Shown piece by piece: positions 9,702 through 19,999 of a stretch of 55,916 nt of DNA. Source of the DNA: Burkholderia sp. lig30 (GTDB lineage Bacteria; Pseudomonadota; Gammaproteobacteria; Burkholderiales; Burkholderiaceae). The stretch covers positions 1 to 55,916 of the forward strand of contig NZ_JGVW01000003.1 of NCBI RefSeq assembly GCF_000687455.2, written 5' to 3'. The notes beneath the pieces were generated by a model. The model had not been told where the DNA came from and made no database searches. It saw only the letters and a program-made list of their open reading frames with translations. The position numbers were made by a program, and so were the translations under genes. The stretch's first letter is position 1, and each line of letters begins with the position of its first letter.

Positions 9702-10448
9702 TTGGGTATCGTGCCCCTCAAACGTGCATGATTCGCCGACGGCATAACGACCACGGCGCCGGGAATGCGTGATTGGGAACGGCAGATTTCACCCAGTCAA
9801 TCGGTGCGCTCCTTTGATGCCACGTAGAATTCCGCTTCCCCCGGGTAGGTATTAAAGGTGGTTTCAGGTCGAAATTCAAGATTAAAAATTTCACGACCAT
9901 GCTTAATGAATTTTAAAATTCTTTCTGCTGTAGGCCCCCGCCCATTATCGTTTCGACCCTTTTGTATGACAAATGAGATTCAAAAAAATCCCCCATCTCG
10001 CCGGCAGCCCATTTTCGGAATCGTGATCTACATTGATTAAAGATGCATTGAAAATGTAAATATGTAAACGCGGGTATTGCCGGAACCGGAGGCGAACCCG
10101 GGAACGCAGCAGCCACCCGGCAAGGGCCTGCGCAATGGCCGTGAAGGCCGGCCGAAGCGGCACGGCTTTCGATGGACGTGCCGACCGGCGGACAGAACCG
10201 CGGCCACGACTGGCGCGCCGGACAATCCGATCCTGTTGAATCTGACAGTGTCATGGCGGCATTTATGCCCGCCCTGCCGGTTCGATCCGGGCGGATTTGA
10301 CTTCCCGGATATCGTCGCCTTGAATGGAGTGTCGCGGCACGCATCGAATATCGGCTATGCGTGAAAGATGAATGACATGGCGAATCGACCACGCACAATG
10401 GCGCCGCGTTATTGGTCGAACGGTCGTCCGATAATACTGGAGGCGTGT
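9702..10448. other. 747-bp gap, AT-rich in its left half
   Basis: No convincing gene. About 9820-10070 is strikingly AT-rich for this genome, with long A/T runs, and probably carries divergent promoters for the c-di-GMP protein and the phospholipase. The right half (10075-10370) returns to genome-like GC but holds only short open frames with no recognisable protein. Confidence 0.5.
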
Positions 10449-11471
10449 ATGTCAGGAAACAACAATGGGGTGCAGCGCACCCGAACGCGCAGCGGCGCAT
10501 TTGCCGCGATCACCGGGGCGCCGGCACTCGCCGCGCCGCCTTACCGCATTCTGTCGATTGACGGTGGCGGATTGCGCGGCCTGATTCCGCTCGCCATTCT
10601 CGAAAGGCTCGACGAGGAAAAGCCCGACTGGCGCAAGAACATCAACATGTTCGCCGGCACCTCGACAGGCGGCCTGATCGCGCTCGGCCTCGCCAAGGGC
10701 ATGTCGCCGAAGGCCCTGTTCGACATGTATACGACACGCGGGCGGGAGATTTTCGAGCGCAATCTGTGGCAGGAGCTCGGACATGCCGGAAACCTGCTCG
10801 GCCCGAAATACGACAGCGCGAATCGGGAGCAAGTCTTCCACACAGCGCTGGGCGATACGTGCCTGAGGGATTACCTGAGAGACAACGACACCAAGGGCCA
10901 CGTCTGCATCACGGCATTCGACCTGAAGGATGCCGCCGACGTCGATCGGCCGACACGCAACTGGAAGGCCAAGATCTTCCACAACATTCCGGTTGCCGAC
11001 GAGAGCAACGACGGTGCTGAACTGGGCTACAAGGTGGCAATGCGCACGTCGGCCGCGCCGACCTACTTTGCCTCTTATGAGAACTATGTCGACGGGGGCG
11101 TGTTCGCCAACAATCCCGCGATGTGCGCGCTTGCCCAGGCACTGGATGAACGGTTGGCCAGGCCCATTCCGGCAGCCTCCATCCGCATGCTGTCGCTCGG
11201 CACCGGTTTCACCGCGACATTTTTCGACAAGGAGGAAAGCTGGGGATTGGCGCAATGGGCATCGCATCTGGTCGATTTGCTGACCGACGGCGTGCTCGGC
11301 GTCGCGGATTTCCAGGCGCAGCAACTGCTCGGCGACAGAAACTATGTCCGGCTGACCGTGCCGTTGGGCGAAAAGATACCGATGGACGATCCCAACCTGA
11401 TCGACACGCTTCGGCAGACAGGACGAAACGCGGACATCGGCGCCGCGCTGGATCTCGTGACACGGTGGTGA
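10449..11471 (+). CDS. Patatin-like phospholipase / acyl hydrolase
   Basis: 340 residues. I chose the ATG at 10449 because TGGAGG at 10438-10443 precedes it; an in-frame ATG at 10368 lacks such a site. Hallmarks of the patatin family are visible: the oxyanion loop SIDGGGLRGLIPL (about 37-49), the nucleophile elbow GTSTGG (about 75-80) and the catalytic Asp motif VDGGVFANNP (about 215). A conserved SAAPTYF precedes the DGG motif, as in bacterial cytosolic patatins including the CBASS effector CapV. No signal peptide is seen. It should hydrolyse membrane phospholipid acyl esters. It stands alone, with no CD-NTase or toxin partner nearby, so its trigger is unknown. A strong hairpin follows at 11478-11505. 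Confidence 0.88.
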   Translation: MSGNNNGVQRTRTRSGAFAAITGAPALAAPPYRILSIDGGGLRGLIPLAILERLDEEKPDWRKNINMFAGTSTGGLIALGLAKGMSPKALFDMYTTRGREIFERNLWQELGHAGNLLGPKYDSANREQVFHTALGDTCLRDYLRDNDTKGHVCITAFDLKDAADVDRPTRNWKAKIFHNIPVADESNDGAELGYKVAMRTSAAPTYFASYENYVDGGVFANNPAMCALAQALDERLARPIPAASIRMLSLGTGFTATFFDKEESWGLAQWASHLVDLLTDGVLGVADFQAQQLLGDRNYVRLTVPLGEKIPMDDPNLIDTLRQTGRNADIGAALDLVTRW

Positions 11472-11477
11472 TTCACG

Positions 11478-11505
11478 CCGCCCGCCCATGAGCCCGGGCG
11501 GGCGG
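11478..11505 (+). terminator. Hairpin after the patatin gene
   Basis: A perfect 10-bp GC stem (CCGCCCGCCC / GGGCGGGCGG) with an 8-base loop begins 6 bp after the stop. No T-run follows, so it may be a weak intrinsic or Rho-assisted terminator. Confidence 0.5.
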
Positions 11506-11797
11506 GAGCACCGGGAGCCCAATTACGCCCGGCAAACGTTGTCACCCCGACCGGAACAATGAAACCAATCTCTCGAAATTTTTCATAGAAAATTTAAATC
11601 AACAACAAACGTTTGCTATTGATTTTGCAGGGGTTCCCTACCCGTCGGCGACCGGCGACCCAAGGGTAAACTCCAACGCCGACCCACGAAGTCCTTCGCC
11701 CCGCACGCTCCACCCCGCGTGCGTTGCCCACACCCGCCCCATCGAATCGCGCGCTTGCGTCGCGTTCTTGCGTACTGTTTATCACTGGAGTTGAACT

Positions 11798-13573
11798 ATG
11801 CGTTTCCGGCTTCTGTCGGTGAAAGCGAAGCTGTCCATCGCATTCGGCTTGCTCGCCGTGGTTGTGCTCATCGTGTCCGGCATGTCGCTGATTGCACTGA
11901 ACGATGCCAATGACCGCTTCTCCAGCTACGTCAGCGGCGTCAATGCCCGCGCCGACATGGCCGCGTCCATCCGGGCGGCCGTCGACGATCGCGCGATGGC
12001 GGTGCGCAACCTCGTGCTCGTCACCACGCCCGCCGACGTCGAAATCGAAAAAGCGGCGGTCGGCGACGCGGAAGCGAGAGTCGAGGCCCGCCTGGAAAAA
12101 TTCAACGCGATGGTGGCCGGCGCGCACGACATGACCGATCAGGCGCGCAGCCTCGCCGCGGACATTTCGCGGATCGAATCGCAATACCGCCCGGTGGCGC
12201 TCGAGATCGACAGGCTCGCGCTGAACAACCAGCGCGACGCGGCGATTGCGGCCATCGATACCCAGTGCAGGCCGTTGCTTTCCGCGTTGATCAAGGCGAC
12301 CAACGCCTACGCCGACCTCGCCCATGAACGCGCGGCGCAAATGATCCGGGAATCGGACGATCACTTTGCGCACCAGCGCGATCTGCTGATCGCCATCTGC
12401 GTGGCCGCCGTCGCACTGGCGATGCTGGCGGGCGCCGTGATTACGCGCGACCTGCTGCGCGCGCTCGGCGCCGAGCCCGCGGCGCTCGCCGAAGCGACGC
12501 GGCGCGTGGCCGCCGGCGATCTCGGCCCCGTTCCGGGCGCCAGGGACGCAGTCGCGGGCAGCGTGCTCGCGTCCATGGGCCAGATGCAGACGAGCCTCGT
12601 CGACCTGATCGGCCGGGTCCGCGCGGCGGCGGAGAACATCGCGACCAGCTCCAGCCAGATTGCGTCGGGCAACGTCGATCTCTCGTCGCGTACCGAGCAG
12701 CAGGCCGCGTCGCTGCAGGAAACCGCCTCCAGCATGGAAGAGCTGACCTCGACGGTGAAGCACAACGCCGATAGCGCCAGGGAAGCGAGCTCGCTGTCGT
12801 CCAACGCGTCCCACGTCGCGCACCGGGGCAATGACGTCGTCAGCCAGGTCGTCGGCACGATGGACGAGATCAGCGCCAGCTCCAACAAGATCGCGGACAT
12901 TACCGGGATCATCGAAGGCATCGCTTTCCAGACCAACATCCTGGCGCTGAACGCGGCGGTGGAAGCGGCGCGTGCCGGCGAGCAGGGCCGCGGCTTCGCG
13001 GTGGTGGCCAGCGAAGTGCGCAGCCTCGCGCAGCGTTCGTCCAGCGCGGCGAAGGAAATCAAGGAACTCATCGGCACGTCCGTGCAGAAGATCCAGGACG
13101 GCGCGGCGCTCGCGGACGAGGCCGGGAAAACCATGTCGGAGGTCACGCAGGCGATCTCACACGTGACCGACATCATGGGCGAGATCGCGGCTGCGTCGAG
13201 CGAACAAAGCCGTGGCATCGAGCAGGTCAATCAGGCGATCGCGCAAATGGACGCGGTCACGCAGCAGAATGCCGCGCTGGTCGAGGAGGCAACGGCCGCG
13301 TCGAAATCGCTGGAAGAGCAAGGCCGGCAACTGAATCAGGCGGTTGCGTTCTTTCGCGTGGATGGCGGCGTGAGCACCGCGCGCGCGACGGCTGCACCGG
13401 CCGCCGCTGCAGCGCTTCCGGCAGCGCTTCCTGCACGGCCTCCGGCGCCGGTGCCGAAGCCTGTGCAGGCGCCCCGGAAAGCCGTCGCTCCCGCGCGGCC
13501 GAACGTCGCGCCGGCCGCCGCTGCGGGCGTGACCGCGAACGGCGCCGATAGCGCGGACTGGGAGACGTTCTAA
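11798..13573 (+). CDS. Methyl-accepting chemotaxis protein
   Basis: 591 residues; GGAG at 11787-11790 supports the ATG at 11798. TM1 is about residues 10-31, a periplasmic four-helix-bundle sensor about 32-190, TM2 about 193-213, then HAMP (about 214-266) and a cytoplasmic coiled coil. The signalling tip reads [30 protein letters not shown]. Methylation-helix features such as [18 protein letters not shown] are present. An Ala/Pro-rich linker (about 525-580) ends in DWETF, a W-x-x-F pentapeptide of the kind that tethers CheR/CheB. The ligand is unknown. It faces a second receptor tail-to-tail 46 bp downstream. Confidence 0.94.
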   Translation: MRFRLLSVKAKLSIAFGLLAVVVLIVSGMSLIALNDANDRFSSYVSGVNARADMAASIRAAVDDRAMAVRNLVLVTTPADVEIEKAAVGDAEARVEARLEKFNAMVAGAHDMTDQARSLAADISRIESQYRPVALEIDRLALNNQRDAAIAAIDTQCRPLLSALIKATNAYADLAHERAAQMIRESDDHFAHQRDLLIAICVAAVALAMLAGAVITRDLLRALGAEPAALAEATRRVAAGDLGPVPGARDAVAGSVLASMGQMQTSLVDLIGRVRAAAENIATSSSQIASGNVDLSSRTEQQAASLQETASSMEELTSTVKHNADSAREASSLSSNASHVAHRGNDVVSQVVGTMDEISASSNKIADITGIIEGIAFQTNILALNAAVEAARAGEQGRGFAVVASEVRSLAQRSSSAAKEIKELIGTSVQKIQDGAALADEAGKTMSEVTQAISHVTDIMGEIAAASSEQSRGIEQVNQAIAQMDAVTQQNAALVEEATAASKSLEEQGRQLNQAVAFFRVDGGVSTARATAAPAAAAALPAALPARPPAPVPKPVQAPRKAVAPARPNVAPAAAAGVTANGADSADWETF

Positions 13574-13619
13574 GGCCGCTCGAGCGTTCGCACACGGCCG
13601 ATCCCCCGGACGACGTCAC

Positions 13620-15341
13620 TCAGAACGTCGCCCAGTCGTTGTCGCCAACCTCGGCGAGTGCCGGCGCCGGCATCGGGCTCGCCGCCGGAACAGGCGACTC
13701 GCGGCGGGAAGCGGCCGGCTTTTTTGCGACCGGGCTGACCGGCTTCGGACGGGCAGGCTCGCGCGTCGCCCGAACGGCCGGCTCGCCGCCCACCCTGAAG
13801 ATCGCGACAGCGTCGCGCAGCCCGTCGGCCTGCTCCGCCATGGACCTCGCCGCCGCGGTCGCCTCTTCCACCAGCGCGGCATTCTGCTGGGTCACTTCAT
13901 CCATCTGCGTGACGGCCGTGTTGACCTGCTCGATGCCTGTCCGTTGCTCGATCGACGCCGACGAGATCTCGCCCATGATGTCGGTCATCCGTTTCACCGA
14001 CTGGACGATCTCCTCGATGGAATGACCCGCATCCGCCACCAGCCGGGTACCGAGATCGACGCGCTCGACCGATTCCTCGATCAGCGCCTTGATTTCCTTG
14101 GCCGCCACCGCGCTGCGCTGCGCGAGCGTCCGTACCTCGCCGGCTACTACCGCGAAGCCGCGCCCCTGCTCGCCGGCGCGCGCCGCCTCGACGGCCGCAT
14201 TGAGCGCCAGGATGTTGGTCTGGAACGCGATGCCGTCGATCACGGTGATGATCTCGGCGACCTTCGACGAGCTTTCCGAGATGCCCCGCATGGTCTCGAC
14301 GACGCGGCCGACGACGTCCCCCCCGCGTGCCGCCACGTCCGACGCGTTGCCGGCCAGCGTGGCCGCCTGCGTGGCGTTGTCGGCGGTCTGGCGCACCGTC
14401 GCCGTCAGCTCCTCCATGCTCGCTGCGGTTTCCTCCAGCGACGCGGCCTGCTCCTCGGTGCGCTGTGACAGGTCCGTGTTGCCCTGCGCGATTTCACCGG
14501 CCGCCACCGCGATCGAGCCGCTGCTCGACTTGATGCCGAGCACGATTTTCGCGAGTTGCTCCTTCATCGACACCAGCGAGTACATCAGGCTCGTCCTGTC
14601 GTTCGGCTGCAATGCGACGTGCGCTTCCAGGTTGCCCGCGGCGACCTCGCCGGCAAGCCTGGCTGCATCCGCCGGCTCGCCGCCCAGTTGCTTCGTCAGA
14701 TCGCGCGCGATCAGATACGCGAGCGCGACGCCGACGACTGCGGCAAAACCGATGACGATCATCAGCCACAGGCGCGACGACGCATAGGCCTGCGCCGCTG
14801 CCTCGCCCGCGCCGTCCGCGCCCTTGACGTTGATCTCGACGATCCGGCCGAGTGCGTTGTCGAGCGCCTTCCGATACTGCTGGGCCTCGCCGCGCGCAAG
14901 TTGCAGCGCCTCATCCTTCTTGTTCTGACGAGACAGCGCGGCGATCTGCGTGTGCACATTCAGATAGCTGTCGAAATTCTTCTTGAAGTCGTCGTACGCC
15001 TGACGCTCGTTCGCGTCGGAAATGAGCTTCGCGTACTGACTGTCGGCTTGCTGAAAATCCGCCAGCACGTCGCTGATCTCCTTTTCGTACGTGCTCATGT
15101 CGGCGTCGCTGGTCGACAGGATGTGCTGGATTTCGGAGACTCGAAACTGGCGCATGTCGCTGCGCATCTGACCGGCCAGCCGCACGCTCGGCAGCCAGTT
15201 GTTGTTCACGTCCAGGACCCGGTCGTTCACCTGGCTTACCTGATAGATCCCGAATCCGCCCGTGCCGACCAGCATGGCCACCACCGCCAGGAACGCGATC
15301 AGCAACTTATTGAAGACTTTCATTCTTCTTAAGAAATCCAC
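13620..15341 (-). CDS. Methyl-accepting chemotaxis protein with C-terminal pentapeptide
   Basis: 573 residues. I chose GTG at 15341 because GGAG lies six bases upstream; an in-frame ATG at 15323 is less well served. TM1 is about 12-32 ([21 protein letters not shown]), the periplasmic helical sensor about 33-190, TM2 about 192-212 and HAMP about 213-266. The signalling tip [30 protein letters not shown] is near-identical to that of the neighbouring receptor. The C-terminus is again Pro/Ala-rich and ends DWATF. The sensor domain differs clearly from its neighbour's, so this is not a recent tandem copy but two receptors in convergent array. The ligand cannot be read from sequence. Confidence 0.94.
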   Translation of the reverse strand: MDFLRRMKVFNKLLIAFLAVVAMLVGTGGFGIYQVSQVNDRVLDVNNNWLPSVRLAGQMRSDMRQFRVSEIQHILSTSDADMSTYEKEISDVLADFQQADSQYAKLISDANERQAYDDFKKNFDSYLNVHTQIAALSRQNKKDEALQLARGEAQQYRKALDNALGRIVEINVKGADGAGEAAAQAYASSRLWLMIVIGFAAVVGVALAYLIARDLTKQLGGEPADAARLAGEVAAGNLEAHVALQPNDRTSLMYSLVSMKEQLAKIVLGIKSSSGSIAVAAGEIAQGNTDLSQRTEEQAASLEETAASMEELTATVRQTADNATQAATLAGNASDVAARGGDVVGRVVETMRGISESSSKVAEIITVIDGIAFQTNILALNAAVEAARAGEQGRGFAVVAGEVRTLAQRSAVAAKEIKALIEESVERVDLGTRLVADAGHSIEEIVQSVKRMTDIMGEISSASIEQRTGIEQVNTAVTQMDEVTQQNAALVEEATAAARSMAEQADGLRDAVAIFRVGGEPAVRATREPARPKPVSPVAKKPAASRRESPVPAASPMPAPALAEVGDNDWATF

Positions 15342-15406
15342 TTTTTTCTCCTATTTTGTTGCGACGATTTCGGCCATCGATTCTACAGACTATTTATTTG
15401 AATCCT

Positions 15407-15419
15407 AATGACAATCATT
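15407..15419. promoter_or_regulatory. Candidate Fur-box-like palindrome
   Basis: AATGACAATCATT matches the Fur core AATGATAATCATT at 12 of 13 positions. It lies 66 bp upstream of the chemoreceptor GTG in the AT-rich divergent region 15342-15824. A 13-bp match can arise by chance in AT-rich DNA. The rest of this 483-bp gap shows no gene. Confidence 0.3.
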
Positions 15420-15824
15420 CGTTTTCATATCATCCAATATTTCAATTGCATGACGAATTTCAGAAAATCGGTTCAATAATTTGACGGAAAACGTTTGCGC
15501 ATGAAAACAGCAATGACCATGTGCGAACGGCGCAACAATTCACACTCCCGACTTCATGACTGAACAGGAGTACTTTCGTCCTCCGACGGCCAACCGGGCG
15601 AGGTCGAGACGTCGGGATGCGGCAGCCTGAGCCGCACCAGGACGAGCAGGCACGCAATCCGCACCCTTCAGCCGGGCGGTGTTCTGCCGTAAACGCGAAC
15701 GGTTGCCGGCGGCACGCGCATTCGACCTCACGATCGTTTTCACGCGCTGCTTTTTCCCCAAGCACGTGGCCAATCCGAAGCGTTAACGCCCCATTTATTT
15801 TCTTCAGACTTTTATTCGAATTTC

Positions 15825-17693
15825 ATGAAAAAAGGAATGCAGATCAAGCGGCTCTTTTCCGCCTGCTGTGTCGTCGTATTGAGCGCGTGCGGAGGCGGCG
15901 GCGGAAGCACGCAAGCAAGCGGCAACGCCGGTGCGGGCAGCCAGCTGTCGGGCACCGTCGCCGTGGGCGCGCCAATGCTCAACGCGACCGTGACCGTGCT
16001 CGGCGCGAACGGCCAAAGCGTCAGTACGGCAGCGACCGATAGCGGCAGCTACGCGGGGCTCGATGTTTCCGCGCTTACGCCGCCGTACCGCATTCAGGCA
16101 TGCGGGCTGGCCAACGGCCAGTCCACCTGCTACTACGCCTTCGTGCAGTCCGGCGGGGTGGCCAATGTCACGCCGTTGACCGACGCAACCGTCGCGCTCG
16201 CACTCGCGGGCGATGCGTCGACGCTGTTCAACGGCGCCACGCCGACTGCGGCCGCGATGGCCAGCAGCATGCAGACGCTGCAGAACCTGCTCGGCCCGGT
16301 GCTGACCGCCGCGGGCATGAGCGCCAATAGCGACTTCACCACGACGCCTTTCAACGCCAACCACACCGGCATGGACAAGGTGCTCGACGCGGTCAAGATC
16401 AGCACGGGACACAACAACGGCGCGGCGTTCGTGCAGCTCGAAGGCGTGGTCGGCAGCGGCAACGCCTATGTGGACAGTCAGGGCAACCAGTCCGGCAGTC
16501 TCAACGCAGGTTCGTTGATCAACGGGATGGCCGTCGACCTGACCGGCATCTCGACGATCTTCAATGGCCTGAACAACGGCATCGGCAGCAGCAAGGCGAC
16601 GAGGTGCGCATCGACCATCGGCGCGCAGGTCGCGTTCGATCCGAGCTTCGCGCTGAACATCGGCAATCAGCCGCTGACCGCCGCCAACGCCGCGACGAAT
16701 CTCTGCGCGTACGCGGCCAGCAACGGCTTTCTGGGAGGCAAGGTGGCCAATCCCGCGTTGCGTTCATGCGATTTCAGCGGATCGGACAAGATCTGCACCG
16801 TCGGTTTCGACGTGATCAACGGCACGCTGAGCGTCGAAAGCGCCGAGATGGCGGTCGTGCTGCGCCAGGGCAGCTCGACGTGGGCCTTGCTCGGCGAGGA
16901 GAACCCGTATGGCATCAACGCCGGCGCCGCGGTGCAACGCACGCTGCGCGTCGGGGCCGGCGGCTCGCAGCCCGCCTATTCGCGCAACCTGTCCATCGAC
17001 GTGCCCACCACCGTGGGCGGCAACGCCACCGCGCCGCATGCCGCGAAGGTCTATGCGCATAACGACGTGACCGGCAACTGGGACCTGTCCACCCCGATCG
17101 CCACGCTCAGCGACTCGGGCTGCGCTGGCCAGCCGAATCTCACGATTACCGGCTATAGCTGCGGCGGAGAGTGGCTGTCGCTCGACAGCTATAACACCAC
17201 CACGCTCGCGAACGGCGATGCGCTGATCGATGCGTTCTACCGCCATGGGCGAGACCTGCGGGTCGACCTGTACTCGGATTCCGCCGGGACAACGAAATAT
17301 GCATCGGTCGTCGTGCGCATTCACGGCGTGCCGCCGAAGTCGGCGGACCTGCCGGGCGTCCCCTGGCTGGACGTGGATGCGGCGAGCCAGTCGGCGCTCG
17401 CGGCCTACGACAGCGGAACGTCGGTCAGCAAGACGCTCGGCGTGAGCTGGGCATCCAATCCGGCCGTCATTGCCCATGACCTGACGCTGTGCGCGGATAG
17501 CGCGTGCGGCACGAAGGCCCATGCGTCGCTGCCCGGTTCGAGCAGCCAGACCCGCGCCACGATGAATCTCGCCAGCGTCAACGTCTCCGCCGCCGGCTAC
17601 AAGCGCCTGACGCTCTATGGCCGCGACCGCGACGAAGTCGGCTACGAAAGCGCGTATCTGAGTTGCCAGACGGGCTCGCCAGGTTGTCAGTAA
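15825..17693 (+). CDS. Large secreted lipoprotein, function unknown
   Basis: 622 residues. The N-terminus is a lipoprotein signal: charged start, hydrophobic core and lipobox LSAC, followed by a GGGGGS linker, so the mature protein should be lipid-anchored. Around residues 40-90 there is a carboxypeptidase-regulatory-like/Ig-like beta segment (LSGTVAVGAPMLNATVTVLG). The rest is Gly/Ser/Asn/Thr-rich, with scattered cysteines (e.g. ITGYSCGGEW and CADSACG near the C-terminus) that may form disulfides. I do not recognise the family. The start at 15825 has no clear ribosome site; ATG 15837 is an alternative. A porin gene follows 15 bp after the stop, so the two are probably co-transcribed. Confidence 0.8.
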   Translation: MKKGMQIKRLFSACCVVVLSACGGGGGSTQASGNAGAGSQLSGTVAVGAPMLNATVTVLGANGQSVSTAATDSGSYAGLDVSALTPPYRIQACGLANGQSTCYYAFVQSGGVANVTPLTDATVALALAGDASTLFNGATPTAAAMASSMQTLQNLLGPVLTAAGMSANSDFTTTPFNANHTGMDKVLDAVKISTGHNNGAAFVQLEGVVGSGNAYVDSQGNQSGSLNAGSLINGMAVDLTGISTIFNGLNNGIGSSKATRCASTIGAQVAFDPSFALNIGNQPLTAANAATNLCAYAASNGFLGGKVANPALRSCDFSGSDKICTVGFDVINGTLSVESAEMAVVLRQGSSTWALLGEENPYGINAGAAVQRTLRVGAGGSQPAYSRNLSIDVPTTVGGNATAPHAAKVYAHNDVTGNWDLSTPIATLSDSGCAGQPNLTITGYSCGGEWLSLDSYNTTTLANGDALIDAFYRHGRDLRVDLYSDSAGTTKYASVVVRIHGVPPKSADLPGVPWLDVDAASQSALAAYDSGTSVSKTLGVSWASNPAVIAHDLTLCADSACGTKAHASLPGSSSQTRATMNLASVNVSAAGYKRLTLYGRDRDEVGYESAYLSCQTGSPGCQ

Positions 17694-17708
17694 GCACGCG
17701 CGTTCAGC

Positions 17709-18791
17709 ATGTCGAAATATAAACTCATGATTAAAAGCGTCATCCTCCCGTCTATCGTCGCCGCGATGGCCGGCAGCGCAGAGGCGCAATCCAGCGTGAC
17801 GCTGTTCGGCACCGTCGGCGGGGGCATTCGATGGGTCGACGGCATCAAAGGCGGGCATCAGATCGGCTTCGACAATGGCATCGTTTCAGGCAACAACTTC
17901 GGGTTGAAGGGATCGGAGGACCTGGGACAAGGGTTGAAAGCCATCTTCGCGCTTCAGAGCGGATTTTTGACCGGCACGGGAAATTTCTGGTATCCGTCAG
18001 ACGCGCTCTTTTCTCAGGCGGCCTACGTCGGACTCGCGTCCGGCTCATGGCGCGTTACCCTGGGCCGTCAACTCAGTGCGGCCGAGGATGTCGGTGTCGC
18101 GCTCGATCCCGACGCCGCCCAAGGAACGAGTCTGGCTATCGTGCCGGGGATCGTTTTTGTGGGCAATTTCTTTACGCTCGATTCCCGATTCAACAATACG
18201 CTGAAGCTGTTTGGCAAAGCCGGTGGCCTGACGCTCCGCGGGAGTTATGCGTTTGGCGGGGTGGCCGGCAACACCCGTGCCGGGTCGAATCTCGCCCTCG
18301 GAGGCATTTATCAGTATCAGACGCTGCTGGTCGGGGCCGCATACCAGAAAGCCTACAACGCAAACGCATCTCAATGGGCCCAGACGGCGCTGAGCGGCGT
18401 CGCATGGCAACTTGGCCTCGCGCGCCTTTACCTGAGTTACAGCGCGCTCTGGGTGTCGGCCGCGACGCCCGGCGGCGCCGAACGTCGAGACGACATTCCG
18501 GCCGTCGGTCTCGGTTATCAGATCACCCCGTTTCTGCGGCTCAGCACGGCGACTTACCTCTACATCGCCAGGAACCTGGGCAACGTCAGAGGCGCGGATG
18601 GGCGAAAGCTGACATCCTACGCAATACTCGAGTATTACCTGTCCAAGCGTACGGAGTTGTACCTGGAATTCGACCGGAATGGATTCTCGGGCGCCTACAA
18701 GAAAGACCCGGCCAACGTTGCCGCGTTGAACCTGCGTCCGGACGGTCGAGCGGTGACAGGCGTTTCGATCGGCATGTCTACGCAGTTCTGA
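17709..18791 (+). CDS. Gram-negative porin, OmpC-like
   Basis: 360 residues. A signal peptide ends at AEAQ, followed by SSVTLFGTVGGGI, the usual first strand of beta-proteobacterial trimeric porins. The C-terminus ends SIGMSTQF, with the terminal Phe needed for BAM-dependent insertion. Alternating beta-strand patterns and the family motifs GLKGSEDLGQGLKAIF and AYVGLASGSWRVTLGRQ are clear. It should form an outer-membrane diffusion channel. Start 17709 lacks a good ribosome site and ATG 17727 would still give a full signal peptide. The gene sits 15 bp behind the lipoprotein gene and converges with the LysR gene across ~176 bp. Confidence 0.9.
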   Translation: MSKYKLMIKSVILPSIVAAMAGSAEAQSSVTLFGTVGGGIRWVDGIKGGHQIGFDNGIVSGNNFGLKGSEDLGQGLKAIFALQSGFLTGTGNFWYPSDALFSQAAYVGLASGSWRVTLGRQLSAAEDVGVALDPDAAQGTSLAIVPGIVFVGNFFTLDSRFNNTLKLFGKAGGLTLRGSYAFGGVAGNTRAGSNLALGGIYQYQTLLVGAAYQKAYNANASQWAQTALSGVAWQLGLARLYLSYSALWVSAATPGGAERRDDIPAVGLGYQITPFLRLSTATYLYIARNLGNVRGADGRKLTSYAILEYYLSKRTELYLEFDRNGFSGAYKKDPANVAALNLRPDGRAVTGVSIGMSTQF

Positions 18792-18967
18792 TCATGTCGG
18801 ACATCGGTTTGGCCACGACGCGGGTGGCGGCGCCGTTTGCGTCCTGTCCATCGAGCGCTCGCGCTTCGAGGGCGGGCGGCGTGGCATTACGCGTGTTGCG
18901 GAAGCGACGCGATATCGATCACGCCGCACATCAAGGAACATGTGACTGGCAAAAACCAGCCCTGCCC

Positions 18968-19894
18968 CTACCGCTGCAACGACTTGCGCGCCCTTTGCCG
19001 GGGCCCGGCGCTGCCGACCATCGCGACAACGGCTTCGATCAGCGGATTCTCTCGCGCCGTACTCCACGCCATCGCGGTGGTCACGACGCTCAGATTTTCC
19101 CTCAGCGGACGAAACACGACGTTCTCCGGCGCGAGCTTCTTCAGCGACGCGGGCACGAGCGCGATGCCCTGGCCGCACCCGACGAACGCGACCTGCGAAG
19201 CCACCGAACGCACCTCGTGCACGATCCGCGGAGAAAACCCGTTGGATCGGCAGGACGCCACCAGACTATCGAAATACACCGGGCTGACGTGGCGCGAGAA
19301 CATCACGAAATCCTCGTCAGCCAGCGACGCCAGGCGAATGCGCGGGCTCGCCGCACGCGCATGCGTCTTCGGCATCGCAACCGCGAGACGGTCCTGCTCC
19401 AGCGGCAATGACCTGACCGTCGCGCCCAATTCCCCCTCCAGCCTCGCGAACGCCAGATCGATGTCGCCCGTTTCGAGCGCGGGAATCGCCTCGGCGCTGT
19501 CGATCTCCGTGACCGATACGGTGAGTTGCGGGTAATCCGACTTGATCCGCTCGATCAGCGGCGGCAGCACGTCCACCATCGCCGACGAGATCGCGCCGAT
19601 CGTCAGCACCCCGCTGCGCCCCGCCACCGCCTCGCGCACCGAAAGTTCGAGCCGTTCGAGCTGGTCGGCAAACTTGCGCACGGCCGGCAGGATCGCCGCG
19701 CCGACCGGGGTCAGTTGCGCGCCGCGCCGGGAGCGTTCGAACAGCTTCACCTTCAGCGCCTGTTCGAGCGCCTGGATCTGCTCGGTCAGCGGCGGCTGCG
19801 ACATGTCGAGACGGCGGGCCGCACGCCCGAAATGCTGCTCTTCGGCGACGGCCAGGAACAGCCACAGATGACGGATGAGCCGGAAGTTGATCAT
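18968..19894 (-). CDS. LysR-family regulator of the RraA/aminotransferase operon
   Basis: 308 residues. The winged helix (about 1-62) has FLAVAEEQHFGRAARRLDMSQ and PPLTEQIQALE, and the effector-binding fold runs from about 92 to 295 (GVLTIGAISSAMVDVLPPLI; VAFVGCGQGIALVPASL). It is divergent from the five-gene operon starting at 20000, with only 105 bp between, the classic LysR arrangement. It should bind that gap and respond to a pathway metabolite. The effector is unknown but the operon suggests a keto- or hydroxy-acid. The C-terminal tail after ~295 is Arg/Gln-rich. Confidence 0.92.
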   Translation of the reverse strand: MINFRLIRHLWLFLAVAEEQHFGRAARRLDMSQPPLTEQIQALEQALKVKLFERSRRGAQLTPVGAAILPAVRKFADQLERLELSVREAVAGRSGVLTIGAISSAMVDVLPPLIERIKSDYPQLTVSVTEIDSAEAIPALETGDIDLAFARLEGELGATVRSLPLEQDRLAVAMPKTHARAASPRIRLASLADEDFVMFSRHVSPVYFDSLVASCRSNGFSPRIVHEVRSVASQVAFVGCGQGIALVPASLKKLAPENVVFRPLRENLSVVTTAMAWSTARENPLIEAVVAMVGSAGPRQRARKSLQR

Positions 19895-19899
19895 GATCG

Positions 19900-19954
19900 T
19901 TTGATAGGTTTAGCGTATCGAACGCTTCCATTCTTCGGAATTTACATATCGAAC
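19900..19954. promoter_or_regulatory. Candidate LysR operator, repeated TATCGAAC
   Basis: TATCGAAC occurs at 19916-19923 and 19947-19954, 31 bp apart (three helical turns). TTTGATAG at 19900-19907 is a near inverse copy. All lie in the 105-bp divergent gap between the LysR gene and the first RraA gene, where operator half-sites are expected. Confidence 0.45.
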
Positions 19955-19999
19955 TGTAGGCTCGAAAGTACGGCATCGCAACTGACATTCCGCACTGCC

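Noticed and set aside
10412..10435. Promoter (GATAAT) for the patatin gene
   Set aside because: The start site would lie inside or beyond the ribosome site, making this position unlikely.
10449..11471. A CBASS or other defence operon around the patatin gene
   Set aside because: No nucleotide cyclase, ubiquitin-like or TIR partner in neighbouring genes; only the fold resembles CapV.
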